DNA of 64,000 bases from Tenrec ecaudatus (GCF_050624435.1 NC_134539.1:122681525-122745524), one strand, 5' to 3'; counted from the first letter of the stretch, positions 36,285 through 48,119 are shown. Numbers and translations: made by a program. Notes: generated by a model not told the origin, from the letters alone.

Positions 36285-38040
36285 CCATGAGTTCTAACCC
36301 ATAGCCACCTTATGCACACCTGAACAAAATGCCGAGACATTGCCCGGTCCTGAACCAGCCTCACATTTTTCCAACGCTTGAGTCCGTTGTTGCAGCCACT
36401 GTTTCACTCTATCTCCTTGAAGGGCTTCCTCTTTTTTGCTACCCATCTCATTGACCAAACAGGATATCCTTCTCCAGGGGCAGATCTCTCCTGATATCCA
36501 AAGTCTGCAATCAAGGAGCAATCTGGTTGTACTTCTTCCAAGACAGATTGGTGGGTCATTTTAGCAGTCCATGGTACGTTCAGTATTTTTCTCCAGTACC
36601 ACATTTTAAATATATCACCTCTTCCATTTTCCTTATTAAATGTCCAACTTCTGCATGCATACGAGGCAATAAAATACCATGGTGTGGGTCAGGTGCACTC
36701 TCAAATTTACTGAATGCAACCTGTCTTTTGACTGCGACTTCCAAGAGCATTGATTGGAGATCCAAACAAGACAAAATCCTTGAGATCTTCGACCTTTTCT
36801 TCATGTATCACGATGTTATTTATTGGTCTGGTCGTGAGGATGTTGGTCTTCTTTACACTGAATGTAGTCCACACTGAAAGCTACAATCCTTTGTCTTCAT
36901 CAGCAAGTGTTTCCAGTCCTCCTTACTTTCAGCAAGTTAAGGTTGTGTCATTTGCATATCTCAGGTTATTAATAAGCCTTTGTCCAGTCCTGATGCTGCA
37001 TTTTTCAAATAGGCCAGCTTCTCTGATGATTAGCTTAGCATACAGATTAAATATGTTGAAAGGATACACCCTTGATGTAAACCTGTCCCAGTTTTAAACC
37101 ATGCTGTACTCCCTGGGTCTGTTCTTACAACTGCCTCATGATCCGTGTACAAGATCTAAATGACAGCACAATGATGTTTTCGGAAACTCCCATTCTCAAG
37201 GTTATCCAGAGTTCATTACGATTCACGCAGTCGAATGCCTTGGCATAATCAATAAAACACAAGTAAACATCTTTCTGGTATTCTCTGCTTTCAGCCAAGA
37301 TCCACCCAACATCTGCAATCATGTCCTTTGTTCCACATCCTTTTGTGAAACTGGCCTGCACCTCTGGCAGCTCCCTGTCAATGCACTGCTGTAACTGTTG
37401 TTGGATGATCTTCAGCAAAAATTTACTGCATGGGATATTGATGACATTGTTAGAATTTGAGCATTCTGTTGGGTCATCTTTCTTTGCAACGGGCCTAAAT
37501 ATGGATCTCTTTCCATCAGTTGTGCACGTATCTGCCTTCCAATTTTCCTGGCATAGATAAGTGCTTCATTAGATTGTTGAAACATTTACATTGGTGTTCT
37601 ACCAACTCCTGGACCTTGTTTTTAGCTAACGCTTTCAGTGCAGGTTAAACTTCTTCCTTCAGCACCAATGGTTCTTGTTCATGTGCTACCTCCTGAAACG
37701 GTGGACACCCACTCGATCTTTTTGGTACTGCAACTCTAAGTAGTCCATCTTTTTTTTTATGACATCACTCAATATTTTCCCCAAAGAATCATTCAATATT
37801 GCAATGTGAGGCTTGAATTTTTTCTTGAGTTTTTCCTGGTTAATGGAGAGAAGGAGTTCAACGGAGGGTTAATTTTCCTGGGGACTCTGCCAACAGATTT
37901 TGGATTTTCACTGTTACCCATAGTTTTCTGTAAACCAAGTGCTCAGCATTTAAGCTCTACTGTATGTCAAAGCCTCCATCGAACTCCATAGCAGCAATAA
38001 TGTCCCTTTTAACCATCACTGAACACAACTACTCCCTCCT
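36285..38040 (-). mobile_element. RTE-type LINE, 5'-truncated, broken reverse transcriptase
   Basis: Read from right to left, the minus strand contains KFKPHIAILNDSLGKILSDV, QYQKDRVGVHRFRR, and RELPEVQASFTKGCGTKDMI. The catalytic box FIDYAKAFDCV then falls at about 37225-37260, and GDRVKQWLQQRTQALEKC near the 3' end, before ttaggtgccatgag. These follow RTE ORF order. Stops and frameshifts throughout make it inactive. Confidence 0.88.
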
Positions 38041-38047
38041 TGAAATA

Positions 38048-38443
38048 CCGTATACACTCGAGTATAAGCCAACCCAAATATCAGCTAAAGCACCCAATTT
38101 TACCACAAAACTGCATTAAAAATGTGCTTAAAAACTTGGCTTATCCCTGAGGGATGGACAACAGAAAAGTGAGTGAAGGGAGACTTCGAACAGGGCAAAA
38201 TGTGACAAAATATTAATTTATAAATTATCAAGGGTTCATGAGGGAGGGGAGAGCGGGGAGGAGAAAAAATGAGGAGCTGATGCCAGGGGCTTAAGTGGAG
38301 AGCAAATGTTTTGAGAATGATGAGGGCAATGAACGTATAAACGTGCTTTACACAATTGATGTATGCGTGGATCGTGGTAAGAGTTGTATGTGTCCCTAAT
38401 AAAACGATTTTTAAAAACTTGGCTTATACACGAGTATATACGA
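38048..38443. mobile_element. piggyBac-like MITE split by a family A insertion
   Basis: The left part at 38048-38144 starts CCGTATACACTCGAGTATAA. The right part at 38412-38443 ends cacgagtatatacga. Removing the nested 267 bp insert and one duplication copy leaves about 113 bp with inverted ends matching the 61217 element. Confidence 0.85.
38129..38427 (+). mobile_element. Family A fragment with 16-bp TSD, nested in a piggyBac MITE
   Basis: A 267 bp insert at 38145-38411 has the perfect duplication taaaaacttggcttat at 38129-38144 and 38412-38427. The duplicated bases are part of the host MITE. Confidence 0.93.
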
Positions 38444-39659
38444 TACTTGTACCTTGTTTCCTATTTTCCTGAAACCAAACAGCTCTTATTGTACTACAAG
38501 CTATTGTTGTTGTTAGTCACCTTGGAGTCAAAGTCAGTCTTCACAGCCTAGCCTTAGGTTCCTTTTTGTTTTATTTACTCTTTCCCTGCTGATACTACCT
38601 ATTCACTTAGCCTTAAACAGTTTCTACATACAGGCCCATGTTTCCGCTTCCTTTCAGAAGCAGAACTTAAACTTCTGTACAAGTAAAATCATAAAAGGGA
38701 TCTTAAAGAGTATCAGATACAGGGTGGCTAACAGTAGGGAAGGGCAAACAGTTAAGTCCTGGCCAAAAGATTGGCCAATACAGCCCAGGCATGTCTTTTT
38801 TTTCTTTTTTAATCAGAAAAATCTTATTTTATTAAAACCACCCTCTCAATGGTGGTCACTTACGTTCTTTGCAGATTTTCCCCTCTACAAATTATATTTT
38901 AATAAACATTGTTATGTATTAAAATATATATTTAAAAATTAGATAATATTTTTATTGATATATCTTACTCATTTGAAATATCCTTCCCTTCCCACAGCTG
39001 TTATTCAGTCCCATCGGGTGGCGCTATACAATTATCAGTGCTATCAAGTCCCTTCCGCCCCTCCCCTTCCCTTCCCCTCAAGGAACCCTTACTCCTGTCA
39101 CTGTCTCTGAGGGGTCATCTATACTGACTACCATGTACCAAGCAATCTTAAATGAACATATGCTGGCTGACCAATAAGCAAATATGACCAATGAGGTATA
39201 TCGTATAAAGGCCTTACTAGTAAGGGGAGGAAATCTTAGAGAACTAGAGAATAGTTATGTGGTTCACTAATGCCATACTGAAGCCAGGAGTTAGTTATCC
39301 TCCGTTAACCCTTCAAGACCTTCACGGTAGGCCTATCTACTTCCTGAAGCCCAATCTTGAAAATCCCATGGAACAGTTCTACACTGCAGAGCGTCATCAT
39401 GAAGCAGACTCTAACCAACAGCAACATGGGAGATATGGGAAGGATGCTCATCAAAGCACATAGGACCAGGGACCTTATGCTCTTCTAACAGTCCAGAGTA
39501 GAGTCCTTTGTTGATTGCTTTGGGAGAGCCAGAAGACAGTGCAGAACAATGTTTAAAATGAATGGATTATTAGTTTTTGCACTGACTGTACAGCCTACAA
39601 ACAACCTGTATAAGTTAATTTCAATAGTGTTTTCTAAGCATGTCTACTCACAACAAAAA

Positions 39660-39890
39660 TAAAATGTATTAAATAATAATAATTTATAAATTCTGAAGGG
39701 TTCATGAGGTAGGGGAAGAGGGGAGGGAGGGGGAAAATGAGCAGTCGATATTAAGGGCTCAAGGAGAAGGCAAATGTTTTGAGAATGATAATGGCAACAA
39801 ATGTACATATGTGCTTGATACAAGGGATGTATGCAAGGATTGTGGTAAGAATTGTGTGAGTCCCCAATAAAATGATTTAAAAAAAAGAAT
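39660..39890 (+). mobile_element. Family A retroposon, 3' fragment
   Basis: Forward 3' part ending gtccccaataaaatgattt followed by A-rich sequence. The flanks are too A/T-rich to call a duplication. Confidence 0.85.
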
Positions 39891-42494
39891 AAATTAAAAA
39901 AATAAAATAAAATTTTAGTGTTAGCCTATTTTAAATGCTTCTACAGCATTTAAAATTTGCTAGTTGCAACCCTCGAAAATTTACCCATTTAGGAATTTTT
40001 AAAAATTGATTTCTGCCCAGATGGGTTTCATTAACGTAACAAAAACATTCTAGTCCCAAATGGGGTTCTCACCACCAGTATAGGGATAAGGATCCCAACA
40101 CTTATTTGGGGGAAACAACTCCATCCATAACATTCCAATCTTTGTCACACTGCATATGCTTCCCTATCACAGCATCTCAAGTCTTATCCTATTTCACCAT
40201 TGGTTCTAAATCTAAAATTTCATCTTAGTTAACTAATTCAAGTAATTCTAAGTGTGTTCTCTCCTGGAACAAAATTCCATGAATAGATTTGTAAAACCTA
40301 AGATACACATTATCTGCTTCCAAAGTACAAGGTGAGACAAGCACAAGATAAACATTCCCATTCCAAATAGGAGAAATTGAGACAGCTGTCACTGGAATCA
40401 AGCAGAATCCAAAACCAATCTACTCTCATCTCTCACTACTACAATGAATTCCCAATTTGTTTATATTTCTTTTCTTGTCCCCTTCAATTCACCCATTACA
40501 CAAGAGCAATGACTACCTTAAAAACTGTATTGTTCCTCTACTCAAAATTGCAGAATGACTGTCTATCGTACTCAAAAGTAAATTCCATGGTCTGCAAAAC
40601 CCTGCAAACCCTGCATGACTTATGCCATGCCTATTTTCCTACATCTCACATCCACACCTTTCATGTTCGCTGAGCTCCAGAACATTAACTGTCTGTCGTC
40701 ATAACACTGGTTAGCATTGTGCTTATTCTTTCATCTCTGTATTTATTTTTCTCTATTAGGATGTGTGGCTTCTCTCCCAATGTCTTTTCCAGAACCTGGT
40801 GTAATAGGATGAATTAATAGGAAAATGATCTAACCAAGGAAAGAAACCTAGTGCTGGAAGATATCATTAAACACCAAAAAAAATGTTTTCAATCCCCAAA
40901 TTCTGCTTTATGACTTCTATAGATTTCTTAATGAAACTGTTAACATTACTGGAAAGCAGTTCAGAGAATGACCAGCACAAATGTCCCATTTGGTTAAGAA
41001 TCTCACGAACAATATAAAATAGTCACAAATTGGTATGTACTACGCAGCGGAATTTACTGAGTTTTCTTCATTAACAACAATCTAAAAATAATTAAGTAAG
41101 TAACTACATACACATTGTTTCAAAAGAGGTTTTTGAAATAGTAGTTAAGCAACTGCTCAGTAGGTTCTCTGATGCTGATGGTCCCGATGATAGCTAACTA
41201 TATGCCAGACTATGGTGCAGTGAAATTTCTGAACATGTCTCTTCTATTTGCATACTCAAGATCTGACTGAAGTGGTGGAGGCAGAAGTCTGAGGCTGCAG
41301 CACAGGGACATAAGAGCAAAGGAGCCAAGTAAAGAGCAGAGGCTCAGGGCAAGAGAGAGCAGCTGTGGAACTACAGAACTGTGCTGCAGAGCAGGACGCT
41401 GGCCTCCTGACCCAGAGGCAGCAGCCAAGGAACCACCCAAGCTTGGGAGACTTGGCTACTTATTGGCTCAAGAGTTGCTGTGGCCCAAAGACGATCTTTA
41501 CTGTTCACAAAGCCTAGTTTGTGGTAATCTGCCAATTCCCCTAACAAGCCCCCCAAAGTGTGAGATTGCCTGTGAGTTCTTTGTGGCCACAGCAGGTTGG
41601 TGTCACAATAGGATAAAGAAAGAGTCAGAGTAGAGGTATGTCTTGGCCCCTGCCTCGCAGCAAAAGGGAAGGCAGAGGAGGTGGGATATAGTCCTTCATG
41701 TCATTTTCACAGACACTCTTCTAAATGCTACAACTAGCAATAAATATTATTCCTAACAATAAAGGCATTGATTTTTCATCTAGGAAGAAACTGAGATACT
41801 AGGAAGTTAAGAAACCATCCTAAGGGTTGCACAGCAGTAAAGCTATAATTTAAAGCAGGGCAGCCTAGCTTTCATGATAGCTCTTAACACGGCTGGCCTA
41901 GCTAGGCCTCTTCCAATTAATCTATAAAGACCAAAGTTACCATTAAAGAACGCAAGAACAAGAGGTAAATCAATCATTCCTGTAACACTGACAAATTCTT
42001 TAGAAACTATAGGTAGGCCAGCTGCGACAGGATCACTCAAGGGACTGCTCTTGTTGAATTTACAGAAGCTTTAAGTATCACCTTTATCCGATGCAGAAAA
42101 GTATCATCTGTTCAAATTGTCAAAACCTTCATGAACCATAATACTCTCAATGATCTACTAATATAAAAATATAAGTAAACAGAGCAGGGCAAAGAGGAGA
42201 ATTCACGTTTACATAATAGATAGCATCAGTTCATCAAACTCAATACAGATTTTCCACACAAAATAAGGACCTTCTTGAGATATTATGCTTTTCTCAGTCC
42301 AATTTGTTGGGCTTGTTATCAGGATGCTCTAGAGTTCATTTCCACATTGATGAAATGAGTGGAACCAAAGAAGGGCTCCAATATGTCAAAGAATTCCACT
42401 GGGCTAGTTACCCAGAGTAAGATAACTAGATGGGGAAAAAAAAGTTAACTAGAAACATCACTCTATAGATAAAAAATATAAAAATTATTAATGA

Positions 42495-42615
42495 CAACCC
42501 AAGTAGAAGGTGAATTATGAGAATGACGAGTGCAATGAATGTATAAGGGTGCTTTGCTCAATTGATGTCTGTACGGATTGTGATAAGAGCTTTATGAGCC
42601 CCAATAAAAAGATTT
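42495..42615 (+). mobile_element. Family A retroposon, 3' fragment
   Basis: Forward 3' end (gtgataagagctttatgagc, then cccaataaaaagatt). Confidence 0.8.
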
Positions 42616-42810
42616 ATTAATTTAAAAAATTACTAATGACATCCACAGGCATTAGAAGTTAAATCCTGAGCACTTGATCTGCATAAGGCTTTGGTTTACA
42701 GTGGGTCCCTAAATCCACTTTGACTATTAAAGAACCTCCAGAGCTCTTTCTAACCAATAAGTTTTGCCCTTGGGCAGTGTGTGTTCATAAAAGGGAGTAC
42801 TACCGCCTTC

Positions 42811-43024
42811 CTTTAGGGCAGCAGTTGTCAGGCTGTGGGTCAAGACCCTTTTGGGAGTCAAGCGACCCTTTCACAGGGGTCGCCCAATTCATAACAGTAG
42901 TAAAACTACAGTTATGAAGTAGCAAAGAAAATAATGTTTTGGTTTGGAGGGGGGGTCACCAAAACACAAGGAACTGTATTAAAGGGTCGCGGCATTTGGA
43001 AGGTTGAGAACCAATGCTCTAGGG
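42811..43024 (-). mobile_element. SPIN non-autonomous hAT transposon
   Basis: The element at 42819-43016 (198 bp) has ends close to CAGTGGTTCTCAACCTTCC and its partner. Its inside carries the diagnostic gaccccttt/aaaggggtc and attcataacagtag segments. The 8-bp duplication is ctttaggg (42811-42818) against ctctaggg (43017-43024), one mismatch, as expected for hAT. Confidence 0.88.
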
Positions 43025-43299
43025 GCTTTCCGGGGTATGCCCATAGTGGAAACTGGGGTACCAGAAGAACATGGTCATGAGTCATGCTCAACCAAGATGC
43101 TCAGAGGCCCGAGAACCACCCTGTTAGCCCAAGTATCCCAAATATGGTCCCTGCCCATTTCCATCCCCCACCTAACAGTTTTATTAGCGAGTAATTTACA
43201 CATCATATAATTCAATAGTTCAATCACTCAATCATATCAAGAATTGTATAATCATCCAGACATCAATATATTTTAGAATAGTGCCCTCTCCCATGGTTA

Positions 43300-43520
43300 C
43301 CATATAGACTCGAGTATAAGCCAACCTAAATATCTAGCGAGGCACCTAATTTTACCACAAAACTGCATTTAAAAAGGTTACGCATTGCGCTGCTAACCAC
43401 AAGGTCAGCAGTTTGAGACCATCCATCTGGCTCAAAGGGTTGTTCGAGTTGATCTTTGGTTAGAATACACAACTAAAATCGGAAGCTGAAAAGACTCGGC
43501 TTACACTTGAGTATATATGG
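43300..43520. mobile_element. piggyBac-like MITE carrying a SINE
   Basis: The ends CCATATAGACTCGAGTATAAG and cttgagtatatatgg are inverted repeats of the 61217 family. The flanks (gtta / taaa) may be an eroded TTAA duplication. A variant SINE lies inside at 43375-43487. Confidence 0.8.
43375..43487 (+). mobile_element. Variant tRNA-derived SINE (divergent 3' half)
   Basis: The tRNA-like start (cgctgctaaccacaaggtca, then gcagtttgagacc) has B-box-like sequence. The second half, gttgatctttggttagaata then cacaactaaaatcgg, is unlike the usual AfroSINE body. It matches the copy at 46295. Confidence 0.7.
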
Positions 43521-44431
43521 TAAACTGTCTCCAAGAGCAGTTATGCAATCCCAGTCCATTCTAGTGCTCCCTCCCCACCTGTCCCACTTCTGCTGTTCCA
43601 TGAGACTGTAACTAATTGAGCCACTCGATGGTGATTCTGTTTTTCCATCTTCTCTAATTAGCAATGCAGGTGGCCCAAGAATCCTTTGAACACCATTATG
43701 GGCTCATGCTGATGAGCTCCCTCATTTGGATGATTTGATTTTGTTTTTCTCTTTGCCTTACATAAGACTTAATAAAGGGATCTCGACTGGTGCAATGCAT
43801 TAACAGTTTCTTCCTATTCTTCAGTAACCACATTCACTGAGTAGAAACCTGTTAAAAGATCCCATCTTCTCAATTTGCCAGAAAGAAGACACCTTGATAT
43901 TTGATAGTAATGAAGCATGAACTTGGAAATGTTCTGAAGACTATAAATAACTTTCTTTTTTTCTAGCCTCATTCTATTTCACGGCCTATCTTGCGAAGCA
44001 GTTTTTCATCATAGAATTTTCTACACTAAACCAACTCAAAAGAAAAAAAGATTTATTTCATATGAAACCTCTGTCAATATCCAAGAAAATATTTTCACAC
44101 AAACCGGGAACATTATCAAAATATACCAAGGTACCAAGACATAATCTTAGCAGAACAGAAAGAACACTGGACCTTCGTTCCAGTTCAGGTTCTGGTACTG
44201 CCTAAGCCAGAGTCTCAGGCAAGTCAATGATTATTTTCTTTTGGTCAGGAGTCATGCTCAACCAAGAAGGTCACATCCTGTTGGTCACACACAAGATGGT
44301 CACACTCAGGACACATTTTTTATTTGGTTAAATAAGAATCTGACCATATGGCTCACAAAAAGTCCTTCAAATTCTAAATATTGGTTTCAGAAGAATTCTG
44401 ATACGATACAGTCCTCCTTACTTGTGATTAA

Positions 44432-44600
44432 TAAGTAGGAGTCCCTGGGTGATAAAACGGTAAAAGCACTAACCCAAAAGCAGGCAGTTTGAATCCACCT
44501 AGAGATGTCTTTGAAACGAAGTCCTGCTGACCCACTTCTGGAAGGCCAGCCATTGAAAAGTCTAGAGCACCATTTTACTCAAATACTGCTGGGACTCAAC
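44432..44600 (+). mobile_element. AfroSINE-type SINE
   Basis: Forward copy: aggagtccctgggtgataaa, then aggcagtttgaatccaccta. It ends where the possible LTR begins. Confidence 0.65.
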
Positions 44601-45242
44601 ATCTGTGGGGGGCGGTCAGGTGCTTACAGACATCCTCCCTGAAGACAAGAGGTGGGCCTGCCCCCTGCTGCTGGGAACAATGGACAGCAATCACCTATTT
44701 GGTTCCTGTAGGTGGGGTTTACACCCTACTGATAATGGTTCCTATGGAGACCCAGAGAAATCTAGGATCTGCCCATCTTGTCACATGTGTACCCCCAATC
44801 TCTCCTCTTCCTATTGCGTGGATGTCCCTAGACCACCCCCTCACTGCTGTATAACATATACTGCAACCGCTTCCCGTGAGGTATGTCTGTCTTTACCTGT
44901 AATTAGTGGGCTTGAACGCCCCCAAAGGGATATAGGCCTGGGTGAGCAAGAGAGAGGATCTCCTCTCTCCTGTCCTCGCTCCCCTATTTCCTTTCCCCTT
45001 GCCCTCCTTCCCTTCCCCCTCTCAACATGTGGACCCCCAAGCAGGGCTGAGGTGAGCATGCTACCAGGAAACGTATTTGACTCCATTTGCAATATCTCTT
45101 TTATCTCTCATGCTCTGGAAGACTTTATAATATTTATATATCTCAACTGTACAATTGTGCTTACTATACCCATGATTAGTGGTGGGGGGCTGGCACCCCC
45201 CAACTCATACCACAAACAGCAACTAACTCAGGGCGAACTGTA
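44600..45242 (+). repeat. Possible solo LTR of an endogenous retrovirus
   Basis: A GC/CT-rich 640 bp block differs sharply from the flanks. It contains a purine/pyrimidine-rich middle and two related segments: tagtgggcttgaacgccccc near 44907 and tagtggtggggggctggcac near 45177. The long open frame is probably incidental. No gag/pol/env is seen nearby and I could not confirm a flanking duplication. Confidence 0.35.
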
Positions 45243-46294
45243 GCACTTCAGTTTCCTGTAGACTTGAAGTTCATAATTGACAGTACATATCAAGAACACT
45301 AAGATTTAAACTCCCAAATGCAAACCTTTACTCTTTTTGTAGCCACTATTAATAACCAAAGTAATTAATTCAACAGATCACTGCATCACACTATTCGTGG
45401 CTAGCTTTTACTTTGTTGTAAATTAGGGCAAAGATCATCTTGGAAAATTATAATGCATTTTTCAGATAATACACTTCACAAAGTACAATTTGTAAGTGAT
45501 GTACAGTAATAGAACTTTGGACTAATGTACTTGTGTCAAAATAAAATGACAATATATCTATAATTTCATTTACATAGTGATTTCATTTGACTGAGTCCTT
45601 GTGACAATCCTATATATAAGGAGAGCAGATACTTTTTTTATCAACAGAAACTAGACCAGCTCATAATGTTAAGTGTTAGAGCCCAAACTTGAATTCAGCC
45701 CTTCTGATCTAAAGTTTAATGATCTTTGTGAACATCAAAAGCAATAATTGAAACCAAGGCACAAAGAAGTTGGAAAAGTTGGAGATATTTGCAGTCACTG
45801 AACAACTGATTTGGAAAGATTAATATAAAAGCAGTTTGACAGCTAGAAAAACAACAAGTAAATTTGCTATTTATGTTAGCCTTTTGATAACATCTAACTT
45901 TTATCATTCTACTTCTCAAAAGTCTTGTCAAAGATAAGTGTAAAAAAGATTCTACCTCAAAAATAAGATATGCAAGTTAAACAAGTTTATTAAACTATCT
46001 ACAGGCAACCTACTAAAAGGCATTAAACCACTTATTACAGCATTCCTGAAGCATAGTTACAGGTGTATTTTCTAGTGAAAAGTGAGTCATCAATATTAAA
46101 CTATCATAAACCTGCAGTAACCCAAGTAGATTTTTCTCAAATTAAAAAGCTTGTCTTGGAACAACCTAAGAAAACTCAAAGTAAATATAAAAGATGACTA
46201 TTTTGTCATTTCATACCAGTGTCCCATTTACCTATGTATCACCACCCGTCTTCCTGGATCAATTAAAAACAAAATATAACACGTGGCACGTAGT

Positions 46295-46410
46295 AGGTTA
46301 CGCCTTACGCTGCTAACCACAAGATCAGCAGTTTGAGACCACCATCCACCCGGCTCAAAGGGTCGTTTGAGTTGATCTTTGGTTAGAATACGCAACTAAA
46401 ATCGGATGCT
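46295..46410 (+). mobile_element. Variant tRNA-derived SINE (second copy)
   Basis: About 90% alike to 43375-43487 over its whole length, including the unusual second half (gatctttggttagaatacgc, then aactaaaatcgg). Confidence 0.7.
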
Positions 46411-47350
46411 ACAAGTAATAGTACTAGCAGCTGTAGCACTCATGTCTTTATAATTAAAAAACAAGAAGTACATCTACATTTGTCCATACAACACAGTGCA
46501 ACTTGTTCACAAAACCTGACAAGCCTCAAAGAAAATAAAAACACGTTAAGTTACAGTAAGAAGTTGAAGCAGGTACGCAGCGCCAGAGTCTACACATTAG
46601 ATTTTTTTTTTTTTGGCGTGAAGTTGCAGGAAATCAAAATACGTTCGTACAATCTACTGGAGGTCATAGGTAACGTAACTGCGTGAGAGTACCATGCCTG
46701 GCTTCTTGGGATTTGAGAGATAAATCGCTCTTCATTTTTTACTGCAAATGCCTCCACTGTAATGCGAGTCAGGGAAATGAAAAAGGTAGAGCCGTTCTTC
46801 ACGACATTAGTGTCGGACCCACTCTCGGAAGGTCCTCTGCAAAGGCACTGCAGAGCCCAGGCCCGGCCCCTTGGCCGCTTGAGATGGCACCGCACGCCCG
46901 AGTGTGGTATGGGAACCGATCCATCGATCACCGCGCGCTAGAGCTTGGCTCGGGCGAGAAACCTCGCCAGAGTGACAGCCCCTCCGAACCAGCTCCTGCC
47001 TCCACCCAGGAGCCCCTACTCCCAGGTCGTGCACCCCGCGGGAGGCGCGGGTGCTGGGCTCACTGCGAAGCCTCGAACGGCTCCCCAGTCCCAAGAGCGG
47101 AGACAATACAGTCAGGGACCAAGTGGCTGGCTTCGACGTCTCACCGGCCCACTGCGGGGAGGTGTCCCACATAACCTGGCTACTGCCCGGCGGAGTGGGA
47201 ATGACAGCGGCTCCCGAAAACACCTCGCTCGGGGCAGCCGAAGTCACGGACGCCCTCGACCTGCACCGCGTAAGTGCGAGCGCTCCTGGCGTCAGGCCCT
47301 GAGGACGGTCTGAGGCGTCCCTGCCCGGCTCCCCACGCTCGCTTACTCAC

Positions 47351-47480
47351 CCGCTCGGACGCCGGCTTCTCCGGACCTCCGGATCCCAGAAGCCGCTCCA
47401 CACCGCTTCTCACACCCGCCGCTGGGCTCCGGCAACCGGAACTCGTGGGCGTCACTTCCGGTCCGGGTCCTACCCCCGGA
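47351..47480 (-). other. VMP1: VMP1 probable non-coding exon 1 (5' UTR)
   Basis: On the minus strand a strong donor reads CGG|GTGAGT, with the GT at 47350-47349, inside the CpG island. It faces away from PTRH2. Mammalian VMP1 has an untranslated first exon that shares a CpG island with PTRH2, and the ATG exon here has its own acceptor, so an upstream exon is required. The upstream (right) limit is a guess because the transcription start cannot be read from sequence. Confidence 0.55.
47453..47461 (-). promoter_or_regulatory. ETS/GABPA-type site
   Basis: Plus strand CACTTCCGG, that is CCGGAAGTG on the minus strand, pointing toward VMP1. A second core CCGGAA lies at 47436-47441. Binding is inferred from the motif only. 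Confidence 0.5.
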
Positions 47481-47570
47481 GACATCCTCCCTCGGAGAAA
47501 CGTTCCCTCGCCTTTCGGCAGCCTCGGCCTATCCTCGCGGGATTTCAGTTCGGCTCTCGGGTTGGATCCT

Positions 47571-47580
47571 GTGGGCGGGG
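47571..47580 (+). promoter_or_regulatory. GC box (Sp1-type)
   Basis: GTGGGCGGGG, a typical Sp1/KLF GC box, lies between the two divergent first exons and just before a 12-base A run. Confidence 0.55.
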
Positions 47581-47616
47581 CGAGGGAAAAAAAAAAAAGA
47601 CCGCTTGTTTTTTGCT

Positions 47617-47625
47617 CCGGAAGTG
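47617..47625 (+). promoter_or_regulatory. ETS/GABPA-type site
   Basis: CCGGAAGTG on the plus strand, pointing toward PTRH2, about 110 bp before the exon 1 donor. It mirrors the minus-strand copy at 47453. Confidence 0.5.
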
Positions 47626-47639
47626 ATTATGCGGACACC

Positions 47640-47726
47640 CCAGAAGAAGTAGCTTGCGTGGGGAAAGCGTGTTCGCTGCCCTGAAGTAGAGAAGGGGAGG
47701 CGCGAGCGAGCAGAGCGGTACTCTAG
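47640..47726 (+). other. PTRH2: PTRH2 probable non-coding exon 1
   Basis: The plus-strand donor CTCTAG|GTAAGT has its GT at 47727. It pairs with the acceptor CCTTTAAG at 49870-49877, directly before the PTRH2 ATG. The left end is approximate because no start site can be read. Confidence 0.65.
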
Positions 47727-48119
47727 GTAAGTCGGCTTGTCCGTGTGCGCAGGGGTGGGATATCCGCTCCATTCCCTCTCCCTTTGGAAACGTTGCCTCG
47801 CTCATCCTTACTGCCCCTCCCTATCGACTCCTTGGGTAAGCCGGTCGCAGGAGCCCTCTGATTCTACCTTGTTCGCTTTTTTGGTTTTCTTTTTAAAGAC
47901 GACCGCGCTGCTGGTCTACAGAAGGTTTCCACATGTGTACTTCTCGGCCGAAGCCTCCAGTTAGGCAGCATCGATTAGGAGACTCTTGGACAGGCCCCAC
48001 ACTGGAACCACAGTGTTAGCCAGTAAATTTCTCCAAAGATGAATCGATTTCCAAGAATCGAATTGAAAAATTTGACGTGTATCCTTGCCACTGTATCCCT
48101 TCCACCTTTTGGGCATGCG

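Larger units (their letters stand above)
29247..47350 (-). other. VMP1 intron 1 (about 18 kb)
   Basis: This intron separates the non-coding first exon from the ATG exon. It holds family A copies, an RTE LINE, piggyBac MITEs, a SPIN copy, SINEs and a possible LTR, each listed separately. Stretches where I see nothing clear are about 31470-32370, 36090-36270, 38450-39650, 39890-42490, 43530-44430 and 45250-46290. Confidence 0.6.
46790..47740. promoter_or_regulatory. CpG island with divergent VMP1/PTRH2 promoter
   Basis: CG dinucleotides are dense here and rare elsewhere in the window. The island contains a minus-strand donor for VMP1 exon 1 (47350) and a plus-strand donor for PTRH2 exon 1 (47727), only 377 bp apart and facing away from each other. 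No TATA box is evident. A GC box (47571-47580) and two oppositely oriented CCGGAAGTG motifs lie between or beside the two starts. A housekeeping bidirectional promoter fits both genes. Confidence 0.85.

Noticed and set aside
44605-45243. 212-codon plus-strand open frame
   Set aside because: It lies in a low-complexity CT-rich repeat-like block. The translation shows no domain, and no exon signals support it.
46683-47684. Several overlapping open frames on both strands in the CpG island
   Set aside because: GC-rich sequence has few stop codons. The translations are Pro/Arg/Gly-rich and unlike any protein I know, and the region is explained as a promoter.
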